From Adenophora triphylla var. japonica (lineage: Eukaryota > Streptophyta > Magnoliopsida > Asterales > Campanulaceae), in assembly GCA_022495995.1 (NCBI GenBank), contig JAFEMH010002583.1, forward strand, positions 62,001 to 126,000: a DNA stretch of 64,000 nt, given 5' to 3'. Within the stretch, counting starts at the first letter, position 1. Every line of letters starts with the position of its first letter. Positions 10,726 through 23,711 of this stretch are shown here, one piece after another. The notes below the pieces were generated by a model. It was not told the origin of the DNA and made no database searches. It saw nothing but the letters and a program-made list of their open reading frames with translations. A program made the translations under genes and the position numbers.

Positions 10726-12420
10726 AAGAGAAGAAGCCCAAGAAGATTAAACATCAAAAATTCCATTGGGCACCAAACAATATCAAAGCTCAAGGATTTT
10801 ACATGGGGCATGAACTGAAAATAAGGACCCGTGAAACCATGAAGTGGGCCAAATGGCAAAAAGTGAAGTCCAAACGTGAGCAACGGTCGGGCTAACGACC
10901 TTAACCAAATGCGCTTATTATTGTGTCATATCGTCCTTTGAACCCAAGACATGTTTTTGTTCTCTTTGCTATGAGGATATAGCATGTTTTGAGTTTGGGG
11001 GTAGATATCTCTCCGAGTTTGTGGGTTTATAGGGGAGTGTATATACTGTCACCCTCCAAAAAAATAGAAAAATTTAAAATTTTTGTTCTTTTCATATTTT
11101 GGGAAGTTGGCTAGAGTCCATGATGATTTGAGAGTGATTTAATCTTAAAAATCTTGAGTATTATTGTCAATATGGGGATATAATTGCATTGAAACATGTA
11201 AAGTATGATTTCTCCACCTTTCACTTCCATATTATTTTTCTTGATCATTGTTACCAATTTAGGAGACCTTTATAGGATCACTTTGACATTCTCGGGGTCC
11301 CTAGAACATGTTTGCATTACTGTCAATAACACATCAATTAGGATATTTGGGAAGTGATATGTGGTTATTTTCTTTGAACCCTATTTGTGAGCCTTTAACT
11401 TTCTCGTCACTTATATAAAAAAATTCCGCTAGAACCCCTTTTGAGCTTGAAAAAAAGAATGGAATCTCTCACAAAGTGGGAGGTTATTTTAGACCACCAT
11501 TCGCCTTCTTTTGTACCCTCATTATCCTACCCTTTTAACCTATACACTATTTTCTCAACCTTTTCAAGAAAGTGAAACTAGGGAATGAATGGGAATTGTG
11601 GGTGATGTTTGAAAAATCAAGGGTGAAAAGTGGTCATGAAAAGAAAGAAAAGGGTCATGTTATGTAATGAAAAGAGGGGCTTGAGCAAAGTATTGAATGC
11701 ACATTCTTCGTGATATATTTGTGCAAAGCAAAGCAAAGCAAAAAAAAAAAAGAGAGAGAAAGAGAAAAAAAAAATTGCCTTGCCCTCTCTAATGTTGAAG
11801 TGGAAAGTGATCAAAAAGAAAGAAAGGTGATCAATCTCAAGTTTGAAAGTATGCAAAATTATAAGTTTGGGGGTTGGATCAATGGGTTGGCATGAAGCGG
11901 AGTGATAAATTTCAATGGGAGGATGTATGGTGAAGACTTTCTAGTTTCACTTGCTTGACTTCGTATGTCCTTACCTTCTTTTGGAACCGTGAACCTAGCC
12001 CGCGTTTATCGCGATACATTACAAGCCATAAAGCCATATTTGATCCCTAAAGAGTAGCCGGGTTGACGGTTTTGTTTAAATATGCATATGAGTGTCCCTT
12101 GTGCAGAAATTTCATCTTATTATCATTGATTTAGAGCATGTGATTAGTGACCCTATAAAATATCTTACTTTGGTGACAATGATCTCCCATATTTCATTCA
12201 TTTTTCATTATGTGGTGGAGAATTGTAAGTTAGATGCATCCGTGTAATTATAGTCCCATGTTCATGATAATTCTTGTAGATTATGTGTGTTGTAAAGATC
12301 TGAGACTTGTTGTGCCAACGACCTATTATATGAATTGAACAAATCTCAAAAATATTTTCTTTTGTTTTAGTTAGTTTTTATTTTGTTTTAATTTTGTTTT
12401 ACTCGAGGACGAGCAAAAGA
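10726..12420 (+). other. Non-coding 3' half of the TR-GAG element
   Basis: No supportable gene is present. It holds the GGGCTAACGACCTTAACCAAA block shared with the post-pol region of Athila (about 10891), two PPT-like motifs (10989-11004, 11861-11877) and an AG-rich run (11733-11776). It ends in the conserved ACTCGAGGACGAG word upstream of the PPT. Confidence 0.7.
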
Positions 12421-12436
12421 TAAGTTTGGGGGTATT
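12421..12436 (+). other. Polypurine tract of the TR-GAG element
   Basis: TAAGTTTGGGGGTATT abuts the 3' LTR. Related internal copies lie at 10989-11004 and 11861-11877. Confidence 0.75.
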
Positions 12437-14117
12437 TGATGGATGTGGTTTTACCCATCCAAAAGATATGTTTCCTAGCTTATTTGGTGCTCGAAACCTT
12501 GGGAATTTAATGTATTTTGTAGTGATTTGAAAGTACAGGGGTTGAAGTGCAATTACTGACAAAATGGATGATTTGAGCGTACTTTGGAAGTTTTTGGATC
12601 AAATTGCAATTCTGAAAATTATGGGACAAAACTGACATTTGGAAGTTCAAGGGCCAAATTGGAAATCTTGGAAATTCAGGGACTGAATTGGAAATATGGA
12701 AATTTTGGACGAATTTGATTTATAAAAATTCATGGGTTAAAATGAAAAATAAAATTTCAAAGAGCGAGGTGAAAAAGAATTTATTATAGTGGTCAAAGTG
12801 CGATGGTGCAAAATAGCGAGACGAACCGAATACTAATTGATACAAAACTAGGCCAAGGTGGCCGGCCACTTCATGGAACATGGCCGAGGAAATTCTAGGC
12901 ATGGCTGGCCAAGCATAGCTGAAAATATGGGCCAAGGCTGGCCTGGAAATGGGCCTCATGCATGGGAGGTCGCTGGAGCTGTTCAGGGTGGCCGCACAAA
13001 ACAAAGCAATTGGCCGGGGTTCCTTACTGTACAACTGGGCAGTCGATGGGCAAGCATGGGCGACCGCCCACAAAGTTTCAGCAACGGATTTAATTTCATC
13101 ACAAATGAGGAAAACGTGATTTTCAATAGATTTGCACAGAATCAGTGACGGATTTCGGGAGATTTTCTATTTTGACAAGGATTTTGACCAAGAATTTGTT
13201 TCCAAAAAGGATTTTCACCTCCCTCCTCCTATAAAAACAACCCTAGACTAGTTTTTGTATCATCTTTGATCTTTTTTAATCTTTTTAATCTTTTTAATCT
13301 TTGATTTTTATTCTTCTCTCTCTATATTTTTCCCCTTTATCATAGATTAGGGTTTTTATTTTATTTTGAAGATTCAAGGTTAATTTATTTTAATGGCCAT
13401 TCAAGGCTAATTTATTTGATGCATGGATTGAGGTGAGTAACAATTTGATCTTTATGCTAAGGTTTTAATTCTTCCTATCTCTCTTTCGTTCTTGTTTTCT
13501 CAATATTATTCAAGATCATTCATAGGCTTCAAATGTATGTTAAGATACTTTTGGCCTATGAATCTATTTGGGTACGAATTGTTTCAGTAACTCGGACATT
13601 TATACATTGACCATTGTTGAGAGAATAGATTTAATTGAGGACGTAACTGAAATCAATGAATCTAGGTTCTTATGTTCTTGTGATTTAAATTGAATTTCTT
13701 GAAAGTTTATATTGACGTAACTGAATATATAAACAAGATAGAGATATTAGGTTTTTAATGTTCTTATCGACGTAACTGTGATATTAACATCTTAACCCTA
13801 TATTTTTGTGAACGAACCCAAGAATGAGATTGAAACATTTTTACATGAAATAAAAAGCATAAAGTGATAATTGTTATGATCCTCAATCCATGAATCCCTT
13901 GTCTCTTATTTTCTTTAATTTATTTATTTTGCTTTCTTAGTTTAATAATTCAATTAATCAAACCCCCCCCCTTTTCCTTTGTTACTTTTTACACTAATTA
14001 AATCAATTTGTTCAACACACAAATCTCTGTGGTTCGACCCTTACTATTGTCCATTGCTACTTCGGTGACTTGTACACTTGCAAGGTTTTTTTTATTACAA
14101 GGGGATTTTATCCATCA
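12437..14117 (+). repeat. 3' LTR of the TR-GAG element
   Basis: It is 1681 bp, TGATGGAT...ATCCATCA, with TATA at 13230-13237. It is the undeleted version of 8486-9824 and also carries two extra TTTTTAATC units near 13275. Confidence 0.95.
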
Positions 14118-14122
14118 CTTAT

Positions 14123-14680
14123 GTGGCAGATATGACGTTGCGTGACGTGAGGAGGGATAGAGGAGAAAGAGTAAGTGACGAAGAGGAGGACCAGCAGGAG
14201 CATCAGGGTGACGAGGATCACCAGATGAGAGATCAGTTTGAAGTCGGGACTAGTGGAGGCTATTCAGGCCAAGGCCAGGGCCAGTCGAGTATGTCGGGGG
14301 CGTTTGGTAATTGGGATGATATGAGAGTGTATTTAGAGGCTCAGCACCAGAGGGACACAGAAGAGCGGGAGAGGAGATATAGAGAAGAATGTGAGGCCCG
14401 GGAGGCACATAACTTGATGTGGCGCACTCAGTTTGATTACGTTGATAGACGATGGGATGCTCAGGAAGATAGATTGGAGGCTTTGGAGGATAGGCTGGAC
14501 ACTACACAGAGGATGGTATTCCAGCAGCAGTTATGGATGCAGCAGCCAGAGCCGAGGCATTATGAGCCGGTCCCAGATGAGCATTTCGTGGAGATGATTA
14601 GGAGAGCCGACAGACGCAGACAGAGGCAGTTGGCCAGAGAGGCACAATTCCCGGATGGGGGCTTCGGCCCAAGATATTGA
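14123..14680 (+). pseudogene. Athila env-like ORF, 3' part
   Basis: The reading frame interrupted at 8485 resumes here. It is acidic and glutamine-rich, with a long charged helix (residues around EERERRYREECEAREAH and RLEALEDRLD) that looks like a coiled coil, and ends at a stop at 14678-14680. It shows no transmembrane segment. The frame is continuous with the 5' part if the nested element and one CTTAT copy are discounted. Confidence 0.75.
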
Positions 14681-15109
14681 GGGTACTTTTCTTATTCCCT
14701 TTCCTTTTCATTTAAACTGTCCTGATTATTTGTTGTTGGATACATTGAGGACACTGTATAGTTTAAGTGTGGAGGAAAGGGTGGCACCTTGTATATTATG
14801 TAAAAAAAAATTATTAAAGAAAAAAAATAAAAATAAATAAAAATAACTAAATAAAAAAATTAAAAAAATAAATAAAAATAGAGTGGCTAAGTGAAAACCC
14901 GAAAGGGCACTTAGGCAAAAGGTGAGAATTTGAGTAGATAACATCCTTTATTCACCGGTGTGGAGACATAAGGGGGAGTTCGGAGTTCGGGTAGGATCAT
15001 TTTTGGAGATGGAGGTTTGTGCTAGTGGCATTAGGGTAGAAATCCTCGTGCATCGTGGAGTAATAAGGAGGGTTGGCGAATAGCGCGAGGTAAGTCGTTG
15101 TTAAGGACC
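14681..15109 (+). other. Athila 3' untranslated region, first part
   Basis: It contains a PPT-like motif at 14763-14780 and an A/T-rich run at 14800-14880, with no gene. It is interrupted at 15115 by a second nested element and resumes at 23717. Confidence 0.7.
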
Positions 15110-15114
15110 CTTAT

Positions 15115-17883
15115 TGTAACGACCCCAACCCTAGGCATTTATTTTTAATATTATATTAGATGCTTTTAATATTTATGCTAGCTTTTTGTGTTCAATCATG
15201 TCTTTAAATTCGTAAATTAAGATAAATTAGGTGAGTAGTAAGATTGGAATCTTTTGAGAATTTATTGGATATTAAATAAAGAAATTTGGGGAAATAATAA
15301 AAAGGGAAATAAGATAAATAGTGCAAGGAGGTTATTTGAGTAGGATGAATTTTGGGTTAAGGATTTATTTTAAATTAAAAAGGATGAAAGCCATGGGTTT
15401 TTAAAGTTCTTGAAGGGGGGCCATTGGTCTTGCTCCTTCCTAGCATGCCAAGTGGCACCTCCATCCCCTCCTCTTACTCCCCCCCATATCCGGCCCCTCC
15501 CCCCCCTCCTTTACCCTCCTCACATTACCTCCTTCTCCTTCATTCATCCTTCTTCTTCAACCTAGAGAAAATAGAGAGAACCTCCATTGAAGTCCTCTTT
15601 GCCCAAGCCTTGAAGTCAAGCATTTCTTCACCAAAAATCAAGTCTAGGAGCACCATTGGAATTGGATCACCTAGAGGAAGTCATCTAGCTAGAAGGATCA
15701 ACATTTCCTTATAAAATCCAAAAGTGAGTTGTTATGACCTCTTTTCATTTATGTGCTCATGAACTATCCATTGTTGTTCTTGATGTTGTAATGGTTGTTA
15801 CATGTCTTGGAAGTCTTCTTGGAGTTGAGTAATTAGTTAATGTTATGGAATATTGTTGTTGTTCATAAGAAATGATTAAGAGTGTAAGAAAATGTGTGGA
15901 GTTGGATTAAGATGGTAAATCATGAAAAATGGAAGTAAAATGGGTTGGAAATTAAGTGGTAATTGATTTGGGTTAGGTTATCTTGGGGTTTAAATGACTT
16001 AGTATAATGTGTATGAAGTTTAGGAAGTCCTTATAAGTTCACAAACAAGGGAAAATCAGTTTGGGACAATTTTGGTTAGGGTTACTAAAGGATTTTATTC
16101 TGTTCTGAATTCTGGGTTCAGGGCACGAGTCGTGCCCTGTGGCACGAGTCGTGCCTTGGATGGGGACGAGTCGTGACTAGGGATAAAGGGAAGTCGTGCC
16201 TTACTGGGGACGCCAGATTCAGGGGAAGGTCAAGGGGGCACGAGTCGTGCCCTGGGGGACGAGTCGTGCCCTGGCCTGGTTTCAAAGTATCAATTTTAGA
16301 GCTGCTCAAACCTAATCAAACTCGAACCAAAATGAAATCTCTTTAACCTAGATTAAAGTAGAATACTTTGGCTACTCAATGACATCTTAAGTGATCAAAA
16401 TGGAATTGTGAAGTAGTTTAAATATTGCCCCGAAAATGGTTGATAGGTTTGATTTGTGACTTCACCAAAATAGTTCCAATTTGGGAAATAGAACTTGAAC
16501 TTTAATTAATGTTATTCAAGGTCGTATAATGACTATGTAAGAGTGGTTTATGATATATAGTAGCCTCACTCCCTATCTTTAGTGAATAGTTGCAATGGTG
16601 TAGAAGCCATAGGTTTCACTATTGAACTAATTGGTAATGGGCATGTATCTCCTTGTGGCATTATTATCCCAATTTGTGGAATCATTGAATTTGGTGTATA
16701 CCTTAATACCCTAAGTATGGATTATTTGGCAAGTTGTTGTGTTGTATCCCGGTGTGGATTAATTGGTACATGATTGTATTGTATCCCGGTGTGGATTATG
16801 TGGTTATATTGTTACCTTAATTGAGTTCATATGCATTGGTGATATTATGCATTGTGTATTACATGAATTGTTGTACTATGGTTCGGTTTAGCATGAGTAT
16901 ACATTACCATGTTATTATATTGTTATCCCGTTTTGTGGATTATCTCGAGTATCTATTATGTGCTTGAGCGTGTTTATGTTCGGGTGGGTATGATGGATTT
17001 CAATCAATTATTGATTTGTTCAATAAGTGATTGAAGGTTCGTCATACCGGTGACCCTTCCCCACTCTGTGGCCACAGGGTGGGGGCTGTGCAAGCTACTG
17101 TACTGAGCGATAAGTAGCCTTTACATACTGCTGCGATTAGGAGAAACCGGGGGAATGCTCTGTATGAAGCCAACGGCTCTCTGCAGTGGCGATGATAGTA
17201 TATGATACTCTAAATATAGGGGTCATATATGTATCCTGTTTTTCTTATATGGATCTCCGGGGTATGAGACCTATAAGCGGTGAATGTGCATGGGGGCAGT
17301 TCACCAAAGAGTGGAGTTTTACTCCCACGTTGTACGACTTATTGTTCAGACGGGAAAAGGTAAAATGAGGTAACGTAAGGTGTTTACCGCTTTCATAATG
17401 TGTTAAGTGTTGCCATGCTACGTGTTGCATCTTGTATGGCATCTTGTTGCATCCATAATAGCTCATTGAGATTTATTCTCACCCCTCTCCCTTTCTTGTT
17501 TTAGATTCCGAGACAGTGAATCGAACCGGTGAGGTCGGGGTATGATTGTGGACTTTGCTCTTGGGGCTTGACAAGTTAAGTATAGGAGTGGGTTGGTAGG
17601 AGTATTTGTTAAGTATTCCTCTTTTATATTTTGTATGGAAAACCCTTTTGTTAAACGAGATGTTAATTAAGGTTTCCAATGTATTTGATCGAGATATCGG
17701 TTTATTAAAGTTATGGTTGGATTTCCTCTAAGTAGAGATATTACTAATTGATTTTAAAATTGTAAGTTTGAAAGGTGGTTTTCTTTTAAAGGCAAATAAA
17801 TGTTTTAAAAATTGAGATGGTTTTTCTTAGTTTGAGCTCCCTTAGCTCGGGACACGTGTTAGGTCCGGGTTGGGGTGCTCACA
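15115..17883 (+). repeat. 5' LTR of the chromovirus-like element
   Basis: TG...CA ends, 2769 bp, pair of 20951-23711. It contains a cluster of GGCACGAGTCGTGCC palindromes at 16122-16136, 16141-16155 and 16237-16251 plus partial copies. Confidence 0.95.
16122..16275 (+). repeat. GGCACGAGTCGTGCC palindrome cluster, chromovirus 5' LTR
   Basis: Three perfect 15-bp copies and three partial ones (about 16165, 16191, 16258) occur within 150 bp. The same palindrome with C at the centre occurs in the unrelated Athila element. Confidence 0.85.
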
Positions 17884-17900
17884 GTTAATATCGAGCTTAG
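17884..17900 (+). other. Degenerate tRNA-Met-type primer binding site
   Basis: GTTAATATCGAGCTTA after the LTR resembles TGGTATCAGAGC, the initiator-tRNA-Met PBS, with GG changed to AA and one A lost. Confidence 0.5.
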
Positions 17901-17956
17901 TTTAGAGGTCAAGGGTAGATGTCTAAACTAAGGGAATGTGTGGAAATTGACGTCGA

Positions 17957-19122
17957 GTGTTTTATGCGGGAGTTCGTTCTAATGGTGGAAGCAAGGATGA
18001 TCGGCGGAAGGTTCTAGAAATTGAAGGAGATATGGATATAGGTGAAATTCGGAATGAAGGGATGATGAAATTATTCGGGAAGTTTGTACAGATATGGAGA
18101 CTAGAGGATCGGTTCCGAATCAACATGAAGGATGTCAAAGTGATGGATTGGAAAGATTTGTGAAGATGAACCCCGCGCTTTAACGGAGGTCCGAACCCGT
18201 TAAAGGCGAGAAAAATGGTTAGCGAAATGAATAGGATTTTTGAGGTTATAGGAAGTCCCAACAAGGAGAAAGTTAGGTATCTTTGTGTTTAAATGTGAAG
18301 GTTTAGGCGATCGGTGGTGGCAGTATATTGAAGGGAAGTTGGGAGCGGGACAATACGCCCGGACTTGGGATAATTTCACCAAACAGTTCGAGGATTATTT
18401 CGTTTCGATGGTTACAAGGGACAAGAAGGAGGTCGAATTCTTAGGACTAGAACAAGGGATCATGACGGTGAATCAGTATGTAATCAGGTTTGAGGAATTA
18501 GCTAGAAGTTGCCCTCATTTGGTATCGTATGAAGCGAAAAGAGTTCATAGGTTTATAAAAGGTTTGAGGATTGAGTTTAGGAAGAAATTTGGGATTGATG
18601 GCTTCACCAATTATCAGACAGTCTTAGAGAGAGCTTATAAGATCGAGAATGGTATGGAGGAAAATAGTGGGAAATTGGAAGGTGAGATTGGAGATAAGCC
18701 AAAGTATCTAGGACAAGGATCCAAAGTCATTGGAGATCAGCCAAGAGCTTTAACTTCAGGAAGGATGAGAGAGAAACTTGGGGTAGCTTCTTCGTCTAGG
18801 CCGGTACCCAAACGGTATGGGATGATGTGTAAATATTGCAAGAAGATGGGTCACATTTGAAGACAGTGTTGGAGTAAGCAAGGGAAATGTTTGAATTGTG
18901 GAGGAGCGGGGCACTACAAGAAAAATTGTCTGCATTTCGTCGAGGTTAGCTTCGGGTGCCGGTCCAAAGGGTCAAAGAGGTGGTATCAAAAGAGATAACA
19001 AAGGGGAACCGAAAGAGAGGGTGCGTGGTCGATTGTGCGTTTCGGGTTCAGGAGAGATAGATCCCTCAGAGGTCACTAGAGGTATATTCCCTGTCTCAAA
19101 GGTTAGGGGTCATGTTTTATAG
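17957..19122 (+). pseudogene. gag: Chromovirus-like gag, frameshifted
   Basis: Three fragments in different frames together give a gag core. The N-terminal part (about 18140-18290) aligns to the family words for FEVIG and NKEKVRY. The second (18285-18860) has DRWWQY, W..F...F, EFLGLEQG, YVIRFEELARSCPHLV and RFIKGL. Two zinc knuckles follow: CKYCKKMGHI...C, in which a stop falls between H and C at 18858-18860, and an intact CLNCGGAGHYKKNC near 18892-18933. The layout fits the Del/Tekay chromoviruses. It is not translatable as one protein. Confidence 0.82.
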
Positions 19123-20950
19123 ATCCTGTTGCATATCATTTATATTTGGCATCCCATTTTGCTTATATGTGACATACATTGTTGAAAATTTGTTTTATTG
19201 TTAGAGGATTACTCGCTCTTATGAGAGAATACCTCGAACCTTCTTTGGTTTACCACGATGGTGATGTGGTTATGGTGAGCATGTATTGCCGCTTGAATTA
19301 GTATAATTATCAATTTATGATTTTGAGATATACTTGACCTGGAGGGTTAAGTAGTTGTTGTATAATGATAGACTATCCTAATAGGTGAGTCTCCTTTTTC
19401 CATGCCTAAATTGCTTATATTGGTATTTGTTATAGGTGAACCTTAAATGTGAAATTACAGTTACATGTGGGTATATAAGGTGAAAGTTTTGAATTAAGAT
19501 GTGAAGAGTAATTGGTATATGCTAGACTGCGTAGGGAGTCTTTTCCAAAATTTTATGTGCTAGCTATGAGTAATTGGTAAATGTGCTCCGTCGGTATATT
19601 TCGTGTGTTGGTTACGAGTAGGATAAGCAGAATTGTAATTCTTATTTTGATGGCTTTAGGGTAATTAGAATTGATGATCTCTTTGTTAATTAAGGTTCGG
19701 GAAGATCGTAAAAATAATTTGAGAATTGGGTTAATTATTCCTTGTGAAGAATCCTTGTATGCAAAGTTTAGCTAGTATGAGTTAGCTCGAGAGGATTACA
19801 AATTTTGGGTTCTATAGTCTTAAACTCGGATGTTACCAAGGATCTTGTGAGGTTGAGTCCGTGATCTTTGAGTTAGCAAGTACTACCAAAGAAATTTAAG
19901 AAATTCTTAAGAATTGTAGAGTCGTTGCTTTAGTGACTCTAAAGGAAGTATAAATGGTGTAGGATGTAATAAGGATGAATCATATTGTTAGTAATGGAAA
20001 AATAGGTTGGCTCTTACCTTACCTAGTGGACGTGAGAATCTTGTGAAATTTTAAGTGTATATTTAAAGGAAGATCAGGGTGTAGTGTTATGCGAAATGGG
20101 AAAGTGATAATGTGTGCTTTGGGGAATTTAACTTAGATAAGTGGGATTTTCTTATCCTCTACTCGGGAGTAGCTACACTTGTGTTGCGTCATTTAAATAG
20201 GAACCTTATCTTTTGAAGTTTCCTTTGAGAGTTGTTACCGATCCTAAGAGTTGGAGGATTTGGTTAGTCGAAAGGAAGAGATTTGAAGACTGCCCAAATT
20301 CTGGAAGAATAGGTTGTGTTGTGTGACGGATTTTCCTTCGACTTGAGAAGTTTAATTAACCTTAGCGGGTTTGCGTATTATAACAGTTATCATTCTAGCA
20401 TTAAGATAAAACCGTATGAGGCATTGTTAGGGAAGAAAATATCGATCTCTAATTTGTTGGGGTGAAATTGGAGAAGCAAGGTCTAAGGTAAATTGGCGCT
20501 AAAGTTGTTAATCCATTTAAAGTTTTAGAAAAGATTGGTGAATTGACTTATAGACCGACTTGGGGCAGCTTGCAGAGTATTTGACGTTTTAAATGAAATA
20601 TCGTAATGTATTGGGTAACATAAGATGTAATACTTTTTATTTTAATATACTTTCTTTGAGGTCGTGAAAATTCGTATTAGTGATGATGGTATGATATTCT
20701 CGGAATATTAAGTTGTAGTATCACATTACTTATGAAATTGGAAAATCTTGGAAAAATCATAGTATTGGAGAGACTAATTGGGAAGTGAAGTCCTAGAGTG
20801 TTAGGGTTATGAAATGTATAGTAGAATCATGCCAGTGAGAACCTAATTGAAAGTATTAAGTTAGAATGTGGGAAAGGTAACTTTTGCTATGTGATCCTTA
20901 TAGTAAGCGACAGTCAAATTCGGGACGAATTTTCTTTAAGGGGGAGTGAG
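19123..20950 (+). pseudogene. Decayed pol remnant (integrase C-terminus)
   Basis: At about 20376-20465 the + strand reads YNSYHSSIK...KPYEALLGKK, the conserved integrase stretch that precedes the chromovirus C-terminus. About 20518-20590 reads FKVLEKIGELTYR, the following GPF-type region. Both are broken by stops. From 19123 to about 20370 I cannot recognise RT, RNase H or protease. The stretch ends in the polypurine tract AAGGGGGAGTGAG (20938-20950). Confidence 0.65.
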
Positions 20951-23711
20951 TGTAACGACCCCAACCCTAGGCATTTATTTTTAATATTATATTAGATGCT
21001 TTTAATATTTATGCTAGATTTTTGTGTTCAATCATGTCTTTAAATTCGTAAATTAAGATAAATTGGGTGAGTAGTAAGATTGGAATCTTTTGAGAATTTA
21101 TTGGATATTAAATAAAGAAATTTGGGGAAATAATAAAAAGGGAAATAAGATAAATAGTGCAAGGAGGTTATTTGAGTAGGATGAATTTTGGGTTAAGGAT
21201 TTATTTTAAATTAAAAAGGATGAAAGCCGTGGGTTTTAAAGTTCTTGAAGGGGGCCATTGGTCTTGCTCCTTCCTAGCATGCCAAGTGGCACCTCCATCC
21301 CCTCCTCTTACTCCCCCATATCCGGCCCCTCCCCCCTCCTTTACCCTCCTCACATTACCTCCTTCTCCTTCATTCATCCTTCTTCTTCAACCTAGAGAAA
21401 ATAGAGAGAACCTCCATTGAAGTCCTCTTTGCCCAAGCCTTGAAGTCAAGCATTTCTTCACCAAAAATCAAGTCTAGGAGCACCATTGGAATTGGATCAC
21501 CTAGAGGAAGTCATCTAGCTAGAAGGATCAACATTTCCTTATAAAATCCAAAAGTGAGTTGTTATGACCTCTTTTCATTTATGTGCTCATGAACTATCCA
21601 TTGTTGTTCTTGATGTTGTAATGGTTGTTACATGTCTTGGAAGTCTTCTTGGAGTTGAGTAATTAGTTAATGTTATGGAATATTGTTGTTGTTCATAAGA
21701 AATGATTAAGAGTGTAAGAAAATGTGTGGAGTTGGATTAAGATGGTAAATCATGAAAAATGGAAGTAAAATGGGTTGGAAATTAAGTGGTAATTGATTTG
21801 GGTTAGGTTATCTTGGGGTTTAAATGACTTAGTATAATGCGTATGAAGTTTAGGAAGTCCTTATAAGTTCACAAACAAGGGAAAATCAGTTTGGGACAAT
21901 TTTGGTTAGGGTTACTAAAGGATTTTATTACGTTACTGAATTCTGGGTTCGGGGCACGAGTCGTGCCACTGTGGCACGAGTCGTGCCTTGGATGGGGACG
22001 AGTCGTGACTAGGGATAAAGGGAAGTCGTGCCCCTTCTTGGGGACGCCGGATTCGAGGGAAGGTCGAGGGCACGAGTCGTGCCACAGGGGGCGAGTCGTG
22101 CCCTGGCACAGTTTCAAAGTATCAATTTTAGAGCTGCTCAAACCTAATCAAACTCGAACCAAAATGAAATCTCTTTAACCTAGATTAAAGTAGAATATTT
22201 TGGCTACTCAATGACATCTTAAGTGATCAAAATGGAATTGTGAAGTAGTTTAAATATTGCCCCGAAAATGGTTGATAGGTTTGATTTGTGACTTCACCAA
22301 AATAGTTCCAATTTGGGAAATAGAACTTGAACTTTAATTAATGTTATTCAAGGTCGTATAATGACTATGTAAGAGTGGTTTATGATATATAGTAGCCTCA
22401 CTCCCTATCTTTAGTGAATAGTTGCAATGGTGTAGAAGCCATAGGTTTCACTATTGAACTAATTGGTAATGGGCATGTATCTCCTTGTGGCATTATTATC
22501 CCAATTTGTGGAATCATTGAATTTGGTGTATACCTTAATACCCTAAGTATGGATTATTTGGCAAGTTGTTGTGTTGTATCCCGGTGTGGATTAATTGGTA
22601 CATGATTGTATTGTATCCCGGTGTGGATTATGTGGTTATATTGTTACCTTAATTGAGTTCATATGCATTGGTGATATTATGCATTGTGTATTACATGAAT
22701 TGTTGTACTATGGTTCGGTTTAGCATGAGTATACATTACCATGTTATTATATTGTTATCCCGTTTTGTGGATTATCTCGAGTATCTATTATGTGCTTGAG
22801 CGTGTTTATGTTCGGGTGGGTATGATGGATTTCAATCAATTATTGATTTGTTCAATAAGTGATTGAAGGTTCGTCATACCGGTGACCCTTCCCCACTCTG
22901 TGGCCACGGGATGGGGGCATGCAAGCTACCGTACCGAGCGATAAGTAGCCTTTACATACTGCTGCGATTAGGAGAAACCGGGGAATGCTCTGTATGAAGC
23001 CAACGGCTCTCTGCGATGGCGATGATAGTATATGATACTCTAAATATAGGGGTCATATATGTATCCTGTTTTTCTTATATGGATCTCTGGGGTATGAGAC
23101 CTATAAGCGGTGAATGTGCGTAGGGCGGTTCACCAAAGAGTGGAGTTTTACTCCCACGTTGTACGACTTATTGTTCAGACGGGAAAAGGTAAAATGAGGT
23201 AACGTAAGGTGTTTACCGCTTTCATAATGTGTTAAGTGTTGCCATGCTACGTGTTGCATCTTGTATGGCATCTTGCTGCATCCATAATAGCTCATTGAGA
23301 TTTATTCTCACCCCTCTCCCTTCTTGTTTTAGATTCCGAGACAGGTGAACCGAACCAGTGAGGTCGGGGTATCATTGTGGACTTTGCTTTTGGGGCTTGA
23401 CAAGTTAAGTATAGGAGTGGGTTGTTAGGAGTATTTGTTAAGTATTCCTCTTTTATATTTTGTATGGAAAACCCTTTTGTTAAACAGATGTTAATTAAGG
23501 TTTCCAATGTATTTGATCAGATATCGGTTTATTAAAGTTATGGTTGGATTTCCTCTAAGTAGAGATATTACTAATTGATTTTAAAATTGTAAGTTTGAAA
23601 GGTGGTTTTCTTTTAAAGGCAAATAAATGTTTTAAAAATTGAGATGGTTTTTCTTAGTTTGAGCTCCCTTAGCTCGGGACACGTGTTAGGTCCCGGGTTG
23701 GGGTGCTCACA
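20951..23711 (+). repeat. 3' LTR of the chromovirus-like element
   Basis: 2761 bp, near-identical to 15115-17883. The palindrome cluster is at 21953-22100, with perfect copies at 21953-21967, 21973-21987 and 22069-22083. Differences between the LTRs are concentrated in and around this cluster. Confidence 0.95.

Larger units (their letters stand above)
8486..14117 (+). mobile_element. Nested non-autonomous Athila-related LTR element with gag remnant only (TR-GAG type)
   Basis: Two LTRs that begin TGATGGAT and end ATCCATCA enclose only 2612 bp of internal sequence. The PBS (9831-9848) and the last 120 bp of the LTR resemble those of the surrounding Athila, and the only ORF is a gag C-terminal piece. 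No protease, RT or integrase sequence is present, so it would need enzymes from an autonomous Athila. This matches the TR-GAG class. It is bounded by the 5-bp duplication CTTAT and sits in the env-like ORF of a relative. Confidence 0.93.
15115..23711 (+). mobile_element. Nested chromovirus-like (Tekay/Del type) Ty3/gypsy element with collapsed pol
   Basis: LTRs of 2769 and 2761 bp, starting TGTAACGACC and ending GTGCTCACA, enclose only 3067 bp. The inside has a gag core with two CCHC knuckles and a decayed integrase tail, but no recognisable RT. The target duplication CTTAT is at 15110-15114 and 23712-23716. The LTRs are nearly identical, so insertion is recent relative to the decay of pol; the element was probably already defective when it moved. 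Confidence 0.9.

Noticed and set aside
17245..17466. Short ORFs inside the chromovirus LTRs (repeated near 23101-23295)
   Set aside because: They occur in LTR sequence, differ between LTR copies in frame and carry no domain.
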